Assembly: GCA_002427745.1 (NCBI GenBank)
Contig: DIYF01000018.1
Span: forward strand, 38,225-102,224
Source of the DNA: Roseivirga sp. UBA6061
Lineage (GTDB): Bacteria; Bacteroidota; Bacteroidia; Cytophagales; Cyclobacteriaceae
Direction: 5' to 3'
Length of the DNA stretch: 64,000 nucleotides
This document shows positions 1 through 14,000 of the stretch, one piece after another (positions within the stretch are counted from its first letter, which is position 1; each line of letters begins with the position of its first letter). The notes below the pieces were generated by a model. That model searched no databases. It was not told the DNA's origin and saw nothing but the letters and a program-made list of their open reading frames with translations. The position numbers and the translations under genes were made by a program.

Positions 1-1638
1 GACAATGAACTGTTTACCATCCAGAATGGAAGTGAGTTGCTTTCAACCACCAGCTTTGACTTTGAGACCAAATCCAGCTTTTCAGTGAGGATCAAGTCTA
101 CTGATCAGGCAGGAGAGAGCGTAGCATCTTCCTTCATGCTTACCATTGCTGATGTCAATGATGCTCCTACAGAGATTCTTCTGTCACAGGCTGATCTGGA
201 CGAGAACAATGACATAGGTGATGTGATCGGAGCTTTCAGCAGTGCTGACCAGGATGGCGGAGATACGCATACCTACAGCCTGACTGCCGGTACCGGAGAT
301 GAGGATAATGCTAGCTTTAGCATCAATGAAAGTGGCGAGTTGCTGGCCGGAACAAGCTTTGATTTCGAGCAGCAGTCTGGCTATTCTATCCGGGTGACCA
401 GCATAGATTCAGAGGGCGCTGCTTTTGTTTCAGTTTTCAATATTGCCATCAACAATGTAAATGAGGGAGCTACTACCATTTCACTGTCAGAAAACCAGCT
501 GGCGGAAAACAGTGCCAATGGAGCCGTAGTAGGTACATTCAGTACCACTGACCCGGATAATGCCGAGACTTTTACCTATGAACTGGTTGACGGAGAAGGT
601 GATACAGATAATACTTCCTTTGAAATCGAAGGAGATAAGCTCAAGGCTTCCCGCGCCCTGGATTATGAGGAGCAGGAAACTTATTCCATCAGAGTTCGCA
701 GCACAGCCATTAGTACAGGTGCTATCGAAGTTGTTTTCAGCGTGATTGTACAGGATGCCAATGACGCACCAACAGAGATTGCCTTGTCCGGACCGTCCGT
801 TAATGAAAACAATGAGGATGACCACCTGATAGGGCAATTAAGTACGACTGATCAGGATGCAGAAGACCAGCATATTTATAGTCTTACCAGTGGTACTGGG
901 GATACCCATAATGGCTTTTTTGCCATACGCAATACCAATGAACTGGTGCTTACGCAATCAGTAGATTTTGAAACCAATGAACAGCTGGAGCTTCGTCTGG
1001 TAAGTATTGACAATGCCGGGGCCAGGTTGGAATCTACCTTTGTTATTGAGGTGGGCAATTTGCCCGAACCTTCATTCAGCGCTGAATCATCTGTTGCTTT
1101 TGATCCCACAGGTATAGGAGAGTCAGCCACTCAAAATCTGGCCGTCAGCAACTCAGGCCCGGATGGCAACCTTCTGATAACGGGAGTTTCTGTCAGTGGC
1201 CCCTTTTCTGTTGATATGAACACAGCTGAAATAACACCCGGTATGTCAGCGGCATTCGATATTACCTTTTCACCCCTGGAAAGAGGTGACTTCTCCGGTA
1301 CTTTGACCTTTCAGACCAATGTCGGAGAAAAAACAGTAGCGCTCACTGGTTCTGGCGAATTAGTTACGGGTTTCGAAGATCTGCCGGATTTCAGCGATCA
1401 GGTGCAGGTTTTTCCAAACCCGGCTACCAGCTTATTGACAATTGATGTTTCTGTATTTAATGGACAGCCCGTTGATCTTGAGATGATCGGTTTTTCCGGC
1501 TACCATCTGCAGCACAAAGAAAAGCAATCGACTCAAAGTGAGATCAGGGTAGATGTTTCCCAAATGCCAAAAGGTATTTATCTCCTTCTATTATCCAGTG
1601 GTACGGAGTCTGCAAGAAAAAAGGTGATCATCAAATAA
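1..1638 (+). CDS. Cadherin-repeat surface protein with T9SS type A sorting tail (5'-partial)
   Basis: The frame is open from the first base of the window, so the start lies upstream; the TTG at 37 is internal. The visible 545 residues hold four to five cadherin-like repeats of about 95 residues, each with an 'S..D.D.GD.HTYSL..GTGD' core and an 'FDFE....YSIR' strand. They are followed by a HYDIN/ASPM-like Ig domain ('FDITFSPLERGDFSGTLTF') and a C-terminal T9SS type A domain beginning 'VQVFPNPATS' and ending 'KKVIIK'. Cadherin-type repeats usually bind calcium and serve adhesion. The tail predicts export by the Por/Gld type IX system and cell-surface anchoring or release. The same order (cadherin, HYDIN-like, T9SS tail) ends the next gene, so the two are likely paralogous at their C termini. 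Function beyond surface adhesion is unknown. Confidence 0.85.
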   Translation, partial: DNELFTIQNGSELLSTTSFDFETKSSFSVRIKSTDQAGESVASSFMLTIADVNDAPTEILLSQADLDENNDIGDVIGAFSSADQDGGDTHTYSLTAGTGDEDNASFSINESGELLAGTSFDFEQQSGYSIRVTSIDSEGAAFVSVFNIAINNVNEGATTISLSENQLAENSANGAVVGTFSTTDPDNAETFTYELVDGEGDTDNTSFEIEGDKLKASRALDYEEQETYSIRVRSTAISTGAIEVVFSVIVQDANDAPTEIALSGPSVNENNEDDHLIGQLSTTDQDAEDQHIYSLTSGTGDTHNGFFAIRNTNELVLTQSVDFETNEQLELRLVSIDNAGARLESTFVIEVGNLPEPSFSAESSVAFDPTGIGESATQNLAVSNSGPDGNLLITGVSVSGPFSVDMNTAEITPGMSAAFDITFSPLERGDFSGTLTFQTNVGEKTVALTGSGELVTGFEDLPDFSDQVQVFPNPATSLLTIDVSVFNGQPVDLEMIGFSGYHLQHKEKQSTQSEIRVDVSQMPKGIYLLLLSSGTESARKKVIIK

Positions 1639-2026
1639 TGCCTCATTTGGTTGTTGAGTACAAACCGGAGCTGTTTTAACGATAGCTCCGGTGATCACCT
1701 GTAGATCTGACCCGCAAAAGGACTGAATGCCGGTGCTGAAAAAGGAGAAAGGTCGTCAGGAGGGGCAGATTATCACACAAATATAAGCTTCACACTAAGA
1801 GTTGGAATAAAAAGAGGAATATCAATTGATAATTGAATCAAAAGGTGTTTTTGTAAGTTGTTGATTATCAGTTATTTGCTCTTGGTAGTCGGTTTTTTCA
1901 TATCTCAATGTCGTGTTTTTAGCACCCTGGTTCATATGAACAAGCTCTGATAATGGTCTATTTCAGGTAGCTGAATGGCTGATTTCTGCAGCCAGTATCA
2001 GATTAGTCTACCTAAAATCTTTGGAT
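1639..2026. other. Intergenic region upstream of the giant surface gene
   Basis: No coding frame is convincing in these 388 bases. Besides the hairpin at 1664-1692 there are two perfect 12-bp palindromes, TATCAATTGATA at 1820-1831 and GTTCATATGAAC at 1930-1941. Either could be a regulator site for the downstream gene. I see no clear TAnnTTTG promoter. Confidence 0.4.
1664..1692 (+). terminator. Hairpin after the cadherin gene, possible terminator
   Basis: A perfect 9-bp inverted repeat (ACCGGAGCT / AGCTCCGGT) with an 11-nt loop sits 26 nt after the stop codon at 1638. No T-run follows, so intrinsic termination is uncertain. It could instead protect a 3' end. Confidence 0.45.
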
Positions 2027-5000
2027 ATGGAACCAGGAAAAGACGGCAACCTTATCAGGGCTATTTACGCTATAGGCCTTTTTCTCTCACTCTTGATACC
2101 CACTTCTTTATTGCGTGCCCAGCACAGCATACCTGGGGTGTATCATGATCCGGAAACCGGTACAGATAACCCCATTGTCACGGGGCATACGGGTGTGAAT
2201 ACTGCCCCGTTGAATGAGGTATCACCCAAGTTTATCTCTGAGCCCATTCTTTTTATCAAAGGAGGGGAAGACTATACATACCATATAGAGGTATCAGATG
2301 AGGATGGAGATATGATTTTGGTTTCTGCCACCAGCCTGCCCGACTGGCTGAGTCTTTTGGTAAACTATGGTCATACCTCCTCATTTGCGGGCTCCGGTAC
2401 TAAGGCTCAGGTCGATGGACAAGGAAGTGCCGCTTCTTTCAGCACACCCTATGGACTCACTGTGGCAGACAATGGAAATGTCTATGTGGCTGATGCTGGC
2501 GGTACTGCTCTGAGACTGATAACACCCGATGGACAAGTTTCCTCACTGGCACTCACAAATCCGTCAGGTGACCCTTTTCCCCTGGCCTCCATACACGATG
2601 TGGCCATAGATAGTCAGGGGAATCTGTATGTACCTGAGCGATCCAAACACAGGATTCTCAAGATTGATACAGGCTTAAAGGTGACAGTGCTGGCAGGAGG
2701 GAACCAGGGTTTTCATAATGGCAATGGAGCCGCAGCACGTTTCAAATTCCCGATGGGGCTGGCTGTTGACAGTGATGACAATATCTATGTTTCAGATTCC
2801 GGTAACAGTGCCATCCGAAAAATTGATGCCAATGGTAACGTAACCACTTTTGCCGGTGGCAAAGGCTATGGCACCAATGATGGAGATTACACTACGGCCA
2901 GACTGGCTGACCCCTTTGAGATTGCGATTGATAAAGACGATAATATTTATGTAGCAGACCGTGGCTTTGGCCGTATCCGGAAAATCACTCCAGATCGCCA
3001 GGTGACTACTTTGGCTGGTTCTGGTACACAACCCGATGGTACTACTACATACTCCTCAATTAAAAGTCCTACCGGTATTGATGTAGATGATGCCGGGAAT
3101 GTATATGTGGCTGAGCTGGGCAATGATGTCATCCGCAGGATCAGTGTATCAGGTGAGGTATCTGTAATAGCCGGAGTACTGGACCAGGATGGTGATGTGA
3201 CAGGCGATGCTGCGACCGCACGTTTTGATGGCCCGGCCGGTGTTGCCGTGGGACCATCAGGGAAACTATATGTAGCGGATCACCGGAATCATAAGATAAA
3301 GCAGATCGGAGGAACCTATTATCTCTCAGGAAAAGCAGGCTCAGAGGATGGTGACTATGACATCGTATTGACGGCTACAGATGAGACCGGTGAGAGTACT
3401 GAGCAAAGCTATAAACTGCAGGTAGAAGGAGTACATGCACCTGATATTATCTCGACAGCTGTTTTGACTGTCGATGAGAAAAGCAGCTATCACTACCCGA
3501 TACTTACCAAAGACGACAATGGAGACCCTGTGATGGTTACCGCAGTTACCAAACCTGACTGGCTTACGCTCAGAGGCAGTGATGCCAATATGGTGTCTTT
3601 ATGGGCAGGAAATGGAACTGAGGAACACAAGGACGGAACAGGAGGTGAGGCAGCTTTCAAGTCTCCCTATGGCCTCATCGCAGACCCGGATGGTACGCTG
3701 TATGTAGCCGATGCAGGAGGGAATTCGATCAGGGTTGTAAGCCCTGAAGGGGTAGTTTCCACCATGAAACTGATGAATGATCTGGGAGATGAATTTACCC
3801 TCAAGACCATTCATGATGTGGTCAGAGATAGTCAGGGTAATTTTTATGTACCGGAACGAGCAAATCACCGGATTTTAAAGATTTCTCCTCAAGGTGTAGT
3901 GAGTGTGCTGGCTGGTTCCACCCGTGGATTCAGGGACGGGGCAGGGCAGACTGCCAAATTCAATTTCCCCATGGGACTGGCAGTGGATAGCGATGATAAT
4001 ATTTATGTAGCCGACTCAAATAACAATCGTATCCGCAAGATCTCCCCGTCAGGGCAGGTAACGACCATAGGGCAACGAACTGATTTCTCTGATCCCTTTG
4101 AAGTTGCTTCCGGTCCGGATGGCAATCTCTATGTAGCAGACCGTGGGGGAAACCGCGTAATAAGGCTCAGCCTCCAGGGAGAAGCTACGGTAATTGCCGG
4201 TTCCGGTACCCAACCGGACGGCACAGGCACCTATCCACGACTGGGTAGACCTACCGGCATCGATGTAGATGCCTCGGGCAACGTGTATGTTGCTGAAATA
4301 GAGAATCATACCATTCGCAAAATATCCCCCTCAGGAGTAGTGAGTATACTGGCCGGTGCTATCAATCAAAAGGGGAGTGCTCAGGGAGAGGCCACGGTAG
4401 CACGCTTTGATGGCCCGGCAGGCGTTACGGTAGATGCTGCAGGTAACCTGTATGTTGCTGAGGTTCACAGTGATGTAATACGGAAGATATCAGGAGGTGC
4501 TTACTGGTTGGAGGGCACCGCAAATGTGCTCCCGGGAGCTTATAACGTATCGCTTAAAGCAGAAGATCCCGGGGGCGCTATGAGTACCCAGGATTTTGTA
4601 ATCCAGGTACTTGACAAAACCGGGCCTGAACTGACTTCTGCCAGAAGGGTTGAGTTTAAAGAGAATAGTAGTGATGTGGCCTATACGGTGACAGCTGATG
4701 ATGCCAGTCCGCTTTCTTTTGTGCTGGGCTCTGACAACGATGAGCATCTTTTTCAATTGAATGAGACTACCGGAGAACTGCGTTTCATCACACCACCTGA
4801 TTTTGAAACACCCTTAAGTAAAGTTGGTAGTAATGTTTACAGCGTTTTTATAACCATCTCAGACAGTAATGGAAACCTTATCGGAGTGACTATCGCCATA
4901 GAAGTCACAGATGTATCTGACAATCCTCCTGTTTTTACTTCTACTCCGGTAGAGGGCGTGAACCAGAATGAAGATTACCAGTATGTGGTAACGACATTCG

Positions 5001-8000
5001 AACCCGATTACCAACAGGTGACATTAACCGGACCCGGACTGCCTGACTGGCTTAGGCTCAGGTTCAGTGATGCCTGGGTAGTGTCTTTATGGGCGGGAAA
5101 CGGAATAGAGGAACATAAGGATGGAACGGGTGCCCAGGCAGCCTTCTTGTCTCCCTATGGCCTCACGGCAGACCCGGATGGTACTCTCTATATCGCAGAC
5201 GCAGGCGGAAGTTCGATCAGGGTGATAAGCCCTGAAGGGGTGGTTTCCACTATGAAACTGACCGATGAAAAAGATGATGACTTTACTCTCAGCGCTATTC
5301 ATGATGTGGTCAGAGACAGTCAGGGTAACTTTTATGTACCTGAACGAACGAAGCACCGGATTTTAAAGATCTCAACCGGGGGAGTGGTAAGCGTGTTGGC
5401 AGGAGGGGTTCAGGGGTTTCAGAATGGAAAGGGAGCCACGGCACGTTTCAAATTCCCCATGGGGCTGGCCGTGGATAGTGATGATAATGTGTATGTTTCA
5501 GACTCGGGTAACAGTGCCATCCGGAAGATTGATGCCAATGGTGATGTCACCACTTTTGCCGGTGGCAATGGCTATGGTACCAATGATGGTGATTATACCA
5601 CTGCCAGGCTGGCCGATCCCTTTGAGATTGCCATCGATAAAGATGATAATATTTATGTAGCGGACCGTGGCTTTGGCCGTGTCAGAAAAATCACTCCTGA
5701 TCGACAAGTGACAACTCTGGCTGGTTCGGGTACACAGCCGGATGGAACTACTACCTATCCCTTGATCAAGAGCCCGACCGGCATTGATGTGGATGATGAA
5801 GGAAATGTATATATAGCTGAGCTAGGCAACGATGTTATCCGCAAGATCAGTGTATCAGGAGTAGTAAGTGTACTGGCAGGTGCTATCAATCAAAAGGGGA
5901 ATACCCAGGGAGAGGCCTCCATGGCACGCTTTGATGGTCCGGCAGGCATCGCGATAGATGCTGCGGGTAACCTTTATATTGCCGAGGTCCATAGTGATGT
6001 AATCCGAAAGATATCAGAAGGCGCTTCCATCCTGGAAAGCACCAAGGGAAAACCAGCAGGTATTTACCCTATTGTACTTACGGCTACTGATTCTGATGGC
6101 AACAGCACTGACCAGCAGTTCAATATTACTGTTGAGAACAGCATTCCTGAAATTACAGCGATTGAGTTGGATAAGGAAAATGGCTTTCTGGAGCTACGTT
6201 TTAGTGAACCTCTGTTTTCAGCAGCCGATGCGACTAGTGCGGTGACCCCTGATATGTTTACTCTTCAGCTAAGTGGAGGCACCGCTCAGAATCTGGTGGT
6301 TACAGGGCTTACAGACGAAAATGGTCAATCAATTACCGGAGGTGAAGCCACCATACGACTCAACTTCACCTTTGATGGTCTGGCCGAAGGCACAGAACTA
6401 CTGGACCTGACCTTTACAGAGTCAGACTTTTACGATGCGGAAGGCACAACCCTCAGTGCCTATGCCGGCTCACGTCAGTTTATCTTGTTTGACAGAACAC
6501 TACCTTTCATTCAGTCTATGGTCTTAGCTACTGATAACAGTTACCTGGATGTGACCATGAGCGAACCCATTTTCAATCACAGAAGACAGGATGGTGCATT
6601 AGACCGTTATTCAATGATCCTTGGAGGAGTCGGATACCTGGCTCCTTATATAACAAAACACTACACAGACTTCAACGGTGCTCCTCTGACTGTACCTGCT
6701 TCTGAGGTAAGGGTATACTTTACAATGGGAGGGGTGCCAAATGGCTCAGAGCAACTTCGTGTGGTTTTTCAAACACAAGGTCTTAAGGATGCTGCCGGAA
6801 ATTTTGCCTTACCTTTTCCGACCCTGAGGGCCGATTTGTACGACCAATTGGGACCACAGGGATATAGCTTGTCTTCTTTGATCACCGGAGTGGGACTACT
6901 TAACGAAACCAGTTTTAGCTTTGATCTGTCTGACGCTGAACTCAATGGAGCTTATAGCTATACCATCAGTAGTTCAGGAGGGGGAACCTCTTTGGCTGCC
7001 CAGGGAAATATTACCGGGGTTAATCAGTCTTTCGGGCCCATAGATGTAAGCAGCCTGCCTGATGGTACATTGACTGTGGAGATGGTGCTCAGTGACGCCC
7101 TGGGTAACGAAGGAGCACCTGTGAGCATCGGTGTCATCAAAGACACCACGCCTCCCGTAATGGTATTTACTGAGAGGCCGGAAGAAGACAAGATCCAGGT
7201 CGCGTTTTCCGAAAATATTGCTGTCAATCAACTGGCAGCCTCAGATTTCACTCTTACCGATTGCAGTGGTAATACTTTCACTGTTGAATCAATCACTGAT
7301 GATGTTCCTAACGACAATTTGCTAACGCTTAATATCACGGGTGTGTCAGGCATTGACGGAAGCCTGGTGCTCACTTATGCAAAGGGTACGGGCACTATAA
7401 AGGACGATTTTGACAATACCATGGTTTCTGATGGTACAGGAGTCACGGTGTTCGGAGGCTTTTTTAACATCATGAATGCCGCCTTTCAGGGAAGTCAGAA
7501 CTTTAGCCTGGATGCTCAAAACCTGCCCTTTATAGCGGGTGATATAGGCTTTAATCATGATGGTTCAAAACTGTATTTATCCGGTCAGATCGAAGCTGAT
7601 CGCAATGTTGTTTCGGAGTACAGGCTGGATCATCCCTATGATCTGGCAAATGCTACCTTCTCAGGTCTGCTTGAGTTCAGTGAAATGGGTTTCACAGGAC
7701 CTAAGTTTGACTTTAGTCAGGACGGTAAGGAATTGGTGGTCTATAAGCCGGAAAGTGCTGACGTTGTTGTATATACATTAGGAGAACCCTTTAATTTAAG
7801 TACTCAGTCACATAAGAATGATTTCTCATTGTTAGGTGGACCTAATCGTTTCGGACTGAAAGATATGCGCTTGAGCAACGATGGACTGCTCTTTACGGGA
7901 CTTTACAGTGAGACCAGCTCAATTTCATTTAACTACAACGGGGCGAATGAGCTCGTACAGTATAGCCTCAGTACACCTTATACCTTTGAAACAATTGAGC

Positions 8001-11000
8001 CAAGCTCCCGCAAATCGATTGCCTTGGGAAGCGAAGTGCCGGAGTCATTTGAATTCAGCGATGACGGAACCCGCCTTTTTATTTTGTCTACTTCGGAAGA
8101 GGTTCTGTCTTACAGACTGACCACTCCTTTTGATATTGCTACCGCCATTTTCGTGGCAGATGAAGAGGCCGGTTTTAGCCTCTCATTCAATGATCCCAAA
8201 GCAGTAGGCTTAAGTCTGCATCATGCCGGTAAGAGCGCTTTTCTCATCACTCCTGACGGGCAGGTAGACCGGTATGATTTTGTAGATGAAAGTGCTCCGG
8301 TAGTGACTGAGGTTGTACAAAGCAGCAGTACCAGTATCACCCTTCAACTGAGTGAGGAAGTGAACCTGAATACCAATGCCGGAACCGATTTTATACTAAC
8401 CGATGGTAGAGGAACCGATTTTCAGGTGAGCGCTGTCAACAAATCCTCTGATAATACCCTTGAACTAAGTGTAGCAGATATGTCTGCCGTTGTGGGAGAT
8501 TTATTTCTACTTTATACCAATACCAACAACCAGGTGGCAGATGTCGCCTGCATCCCTCTGGCAGGTTTTGCCGAACCCTGGCGCATTGATATTGATCAGG
8601 AAGCTCCTGTCATGTCTTCTCTGGTGAAACTGAGCGATACAGAGCTACAGCTTACCTTTTCTGAAGCTGTTCAGACGGGAGGCCTCGTGGCTTCCGATTT
8701 TATCCTGAAAAATGGGCCTGGCAATACAGTACCCATCATGAGCATACAACCTTCGCTTATAACCGATAACCAGCTGATTATAGAGGTGGCAAGCCTGTCG
8801 GATTTTGTAGGCGATGCTGTACTGACCTACACAGCCTTGAATGGAGTTATTGAAGATTTCGGAGACAATACCATGGATGCCGATAATATGGGAGTCACGG
8901 CTGACCTGGATACAACCATACCGACTTTAATAAGTGCTGCGGTAGTAGATAATAACCATATAAAGCTGGTTTTTAGTGAGGTAGTAGAGGTTAACCGCAT
9001 TCACGAGGATGATTTTTCGATAAAAGATGGGGTGGGGAACTCCCTTGATATTAATCCTCAGAATGTGGGGCACACACCAGGTTCAGAACTTACCCTGGAG
9101 GTATTAAGCTCTGTCTCTAATGCTGTTGGTGATATTACAGTAACCTACACCAATGCCCATGGAGCGGTGCGTGATTTTGGGGGAAATGTTATGGCCACGG
9201 ACCTTATCGGTATTATCATCGACCATGACCAGACCGCGCCCACATTGATTGGAGTGCAACAGAAAGATGACCAGAATCTCACCTTGACCTTTAGTGAACC
9301 TGTCAGAAGCATAGGAAGTACTACCACCGGCTTTAAAGTGACTGATGGGCTGGGTAATGAGGGAACTGGGCTTGTTCAGGTAGATGTAACTCCCTTTGAT
9401 AATAAACTAACTCTCGAGGTCGGTAATCTGAGCACCTTGATCGGAGACCTGGTGATCACTTATGAGAATTCCCAAAACGAGATCATTGATTTTGGAGCCA
9501 ACCTTCTGGCTACTAATGCAACAGGCGTAGTAGCTGACCTGGATGTCACCGCTCCAACTCTGGTGAGCGGTATAAATGATAACAACCAAAAACTGATACT
9601 AACACTGAGTGAGATTGTGCAGGTGCTGGATGCTAATCCTGAAGATTTTGTTGTAGTGGATTCCAAGGGGACCACTTTTACCACTACCGAAATTGATGAC
9701 ATGGACCCGGCAGATACGCAGATTGCATTACTTATAAAAGACCTGAATCTGGCGGTGGGAACACTACAGATAAGTTATACGAAGACCAGTGGCACCATCA
9801 GTGACTTTGGTGGAAATGACCTGGCTACAGATGCTAATGGGGTGATGATAGAGGATGATACTCCTCCCGTGATGCTTAGTGCCACAAAGACCAGTGAGGA
9901 TCGAATTACCATTAATATGAGCGAACCGGTTAGGGCAGTATACAATACTACTGGAAAATTCAGAGTTACTGATAGTCAGGGAAGGGAGTTTTTGCCTGGA
10001 AATCCATTTGTAGTTCACTGGAACAGTAGTCAGCTTCACCTATACGTACCAGATATAAGTCTGGCCGCCTGCCAGTTAAATATTACCTATGAAAGCCAGG
10101 GTACAATCCGCGACTTTTCAGGGAATTTAATGGCCGAGGATTTGACTGGGATCAGCCTTCCGGTTCATGAAGCTTATGATATAGCCAAAGCCAAAAGAGT
10201 CAGAGATAATGATGGCTATTCTTTTGAAACGGTCTTATCTATTGATGCAGCAACTTCCATGGAATTTAGTCATACCGGGCATAGGTTGTTTATTCTTGGT
10301 ACCGCCAGCAACTCGGAGGACCAATACATATATCAGCTGAATCTTTCTGTGCCCTTTGATCTGTCTACGGCCACTTATGAAGGAGTAAAATTGCTGGTAG
10401 ATAGTAATACGGATCATATAACCTCTTTCTTATTTGATAATTCCGGAGATCAACTGTTTGTGCTCAATGGTCCGGGAGGTTTTATTGAGGTCTTCGACTT
10501 ATCTAATGCTTACAGTTTAACAGGGGCAGTCAACAGAGGACCTGATGCCAGAGGTATTTTCTATGAAGAAGGAGTAACTGCCCGTGGTTTCGATTTTAGC
10601 GATGATGGAACCAGGCTTACGGTGGTTAAGAATTTTCTGAATTCAAATACCTCTGAACCCTTGAGTCGTCTTGTTTATTTTTATTTCGAACCAACAGAAG
10701 CTTATAATGTATCGCTGATTAAGAGTATTGCATCAGCACAAAAGCAGACACGCTCTAGTGGTCCCGCTACCAAGGTCATTAAATATGATAACGAAGAAAA
10801 GTCTATTGTATGGACTTGGGCCAGTGACCCCGAATTCTTCACGACTGTTACCCAAAGAGGTTTTAGAAATGGACCTTTTACGGATAGTTTTGAAGGTTTT
10901 AACAGACTTCATATCGCGGGAGATGAAATTCAGGATATTGGTTTCAATGATGATGGCTCCGCTTTTTTTGTGTTGAGCGATCGCATCTATGAATATGAAA

Positions 11001-14000
11001 TCATTGAACAGAACGGTCCGGTGATGGCCGGTGGAAGTATCAGAGGAGAAGATCAACTGGAAATTAGTTTTCATGAGAATGTTCTTATGAATGGAGTTCA
11101 ACCATCGGACTTTATTGTAAGAGATTGCAGAGGGAATAGTCTGACTGTTTCATCAATAAATGACCCACTGGTTGCCGATAGGAATCTTATGCTTACCATA
11201 CCGGAGCTTAGTTCAGCATCCGGAGGGGTGACGGTTACCTATATCAATAATTCGGGAGGAGTTCTGGATTTAAACTGTAATGTGATGGAGAGTGACCAGG
11301 TAGGGATAGAAGTACCTCTTGCATTCAATAGTCACGATGTGCATCAGGCAGTTTTATTGAAAGAAAGCAGTGAACTCACAGCTGCTAACTTAGGTTCTCA
11401 TAGGCTGGTTGACGTTGACTTTAGCCATGATGGTATGCAGGCTTTTTTCAATTATGGTATAGTTGTTTACAATTATGAGTTGTACCAACCTTTCGATTTT
11501 GATTATCCGATTGTTCCTAAGAATGCATTAGAATTTTATTATTATGAGCTTGTGCCGTACGAGGTGGATTTAAGTCTCTTTGATGAAGAAGGAAGTTCAT
11601 GGTACGCTTATTTTGAGGCAACAGGAATATTACAGACGTATGATTTAGAGAAGCCTTATGATCTTGAAATAACTGATATGGAAAAATCGGGACAACTGGA
11701 CCTGAGATCTCAAGGTATATCTCCAAACGACATGAGCTTTAATAAGGATGGTACGCTATTATTCGTATTAGAAGATGGTTTCTCGGTTTATGAACTTGCC
11801 GAGCCCTATAACATAGAGAATGCGGTTTACCTGGGTAAGCAGAACACATTTAACACTATTCTGAACGCTCTTGATACGGATCTGAGATCTTTTGCTTTTG
11901 ATGCCACCGGATCCCAGGTATTTGTAGCCGGTGCAGAGCATGACAGAGTTTACCGGTTCTCTTTAGACGATGCATATGACCTCTCTGCTGCCAGTTATGC
12001 AGGAAATAGTCAGGACATGCAGATACCTGCTGAAGTAGGTCATCCGTTGTCCATTAACTTCAGTAATCATGGTGATAAGCTGTTTTTAACAGGAGAAAGC
12101 GGAGGTTTTTTCATATTTGATTTACCTATCATTGTAGATGGGGTAGTCCCGGTTCTGGAATCGGGACGAACGGAAAATGTCAATGAACTCATATTAAGCT
12201 TCAGCGAAGAGGTAACAGTCTATGAGAGCTATCCGGAGGATTTTATTGTAACCGATGGTATCGGCAATGTGCTCATAGTTGATGCGGTATCAGATATCAC
12301 AGCCGGGGATAACGAGATTACCTTATCGGTTGCTACCCTGGGTAGTGCGGTGGGAGATGTGCGTGTCACCTATGTCAACAACCATAATGAAGTAGCCGAC
12401 TTTAATTGTAATGCGCTGGCTACCGATGCAGTGGGTGTTTTGATCGGTACAGATGTAACAGCACCCACCCTGGTAAGTGCCACAAAAGACAGTGATACCC
12501 AACTAACGCTGACCTTTAGTGAACCCGTTCAGACCAACGGAGGGAACCCGACTGACTTTCAGGTAACTGATCTGGCAGGCACCGGCTTTAGCGTCATTGC
12601 CCAGGCAGATGGAACAGCTTCTGACAATCAGATTGTACTGACCACAGCTGACTTGAGCTCAGCCTTAAGTGAGCTATCTATTACCTATGAAAACAATCAC
12701 GATGAGCTAGCCGATTTTGGAGGCAATCTATTAGCAACCGATGCAGTGGGAGTGAAATTAATTGTCGATTTTATTGCTCCTGACGTGACGATTTCCAGCA
12801 CACTCAGCGGCACAGTCAATACAGATATTCCGATCACCATCACCTTTACCGAAGATGTGGTCAATTTTGATCTGAGCGATATTACGGTAAGCAATGGAAT
12901 CGCGTCCGGCTTTTCCGGTTCGGGAGCAGTTTATACGGCCTCAATCAGCCCTTCGGCAGATGGTGCAGTACTGGTTGATGTTGTTGCAGGTGCAGCACAG
13001 GATGCGGCTGGCAATGCTAACACGGTAGCTACACAGTTCAGCATACAGGCGGATATCACAGCTCCTGATGCTCCTTTGGTAAAAGCAGTTTCTGACGATA
13101 CCGGTGCAGATGATACCGATTTCGTGACGAGTGATCAGACTTTGATTTTTTCCGGTACAGCCGAAGTCAATAGCCTTGTGGAGATCTTTATTGACGGAAG
13201 CAGCATAGGAACCGCCCAGGCAGATGCCTTTGGCGAATGGGCTTATGATTATAGTGCCGTGACAATGCCTGATGCCAGCTATAGTATCACCACCAGGGCC
13301 ACGGATGTTATTGGCAATGTGGGCAACCAGGGAGGGATACAGTCTGTGGTGGTGGATACCAATACTCCGACTAATCCGCTATTGGCCGGAATAACTGAAG
13401 ACACAGGTATCAGCAATACCGACTTTATTACGAATGATCCGACACTGATTTATTCCGGCACAGCAGAGCCTTTTGCTACGATTATAGTTGGAGCAGGACC
13501 TTTTACCCTGCAGACTACTACTGCCGATGCCAATGGCGACTGGATAGCAGATGTGACATTCAGACCTTTTACCAGCTCCATTGCCATATTTATAACCGCT
13601 ACGGACGCAGCCGGGAATGCCAGCCCAAATACCAATACTTTCCTGATCGGCATTGATACAAATGCTCCGGAGGTTCAGAGTATCGTCAGAAAAGACCCGA
13701 ACCCTGTAACCACCAGTAGTGTGGAGTATACGGTTACCTTTAATGAAGCAGTGCATGGAATAAGCACAAGTAACTTCGGTCTGGCGTTTACCGGTACTCA
13801 GAATGCCACTGTTGCTGGTCTTTCTGCCAACTCAGGTACGAGTATTACGGTTACAGTAGACAATATTACGGGAGAGGGGAGTTTTGGTCTGAACCTTAAC
13901 AATACCAGTGGTATAACGGATGCAGCAGGTAATGATCTGTCGGGTACTTTCACAGGAGAGGTGTACAACACGAATATCTCACCAACAGACATCAGCCTTT

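Noticed and set aside
2380..6030. CRISPR or mobile-element repeats
   Set aside because: The repeats stay in one reading frame and code NHL propeller blades.
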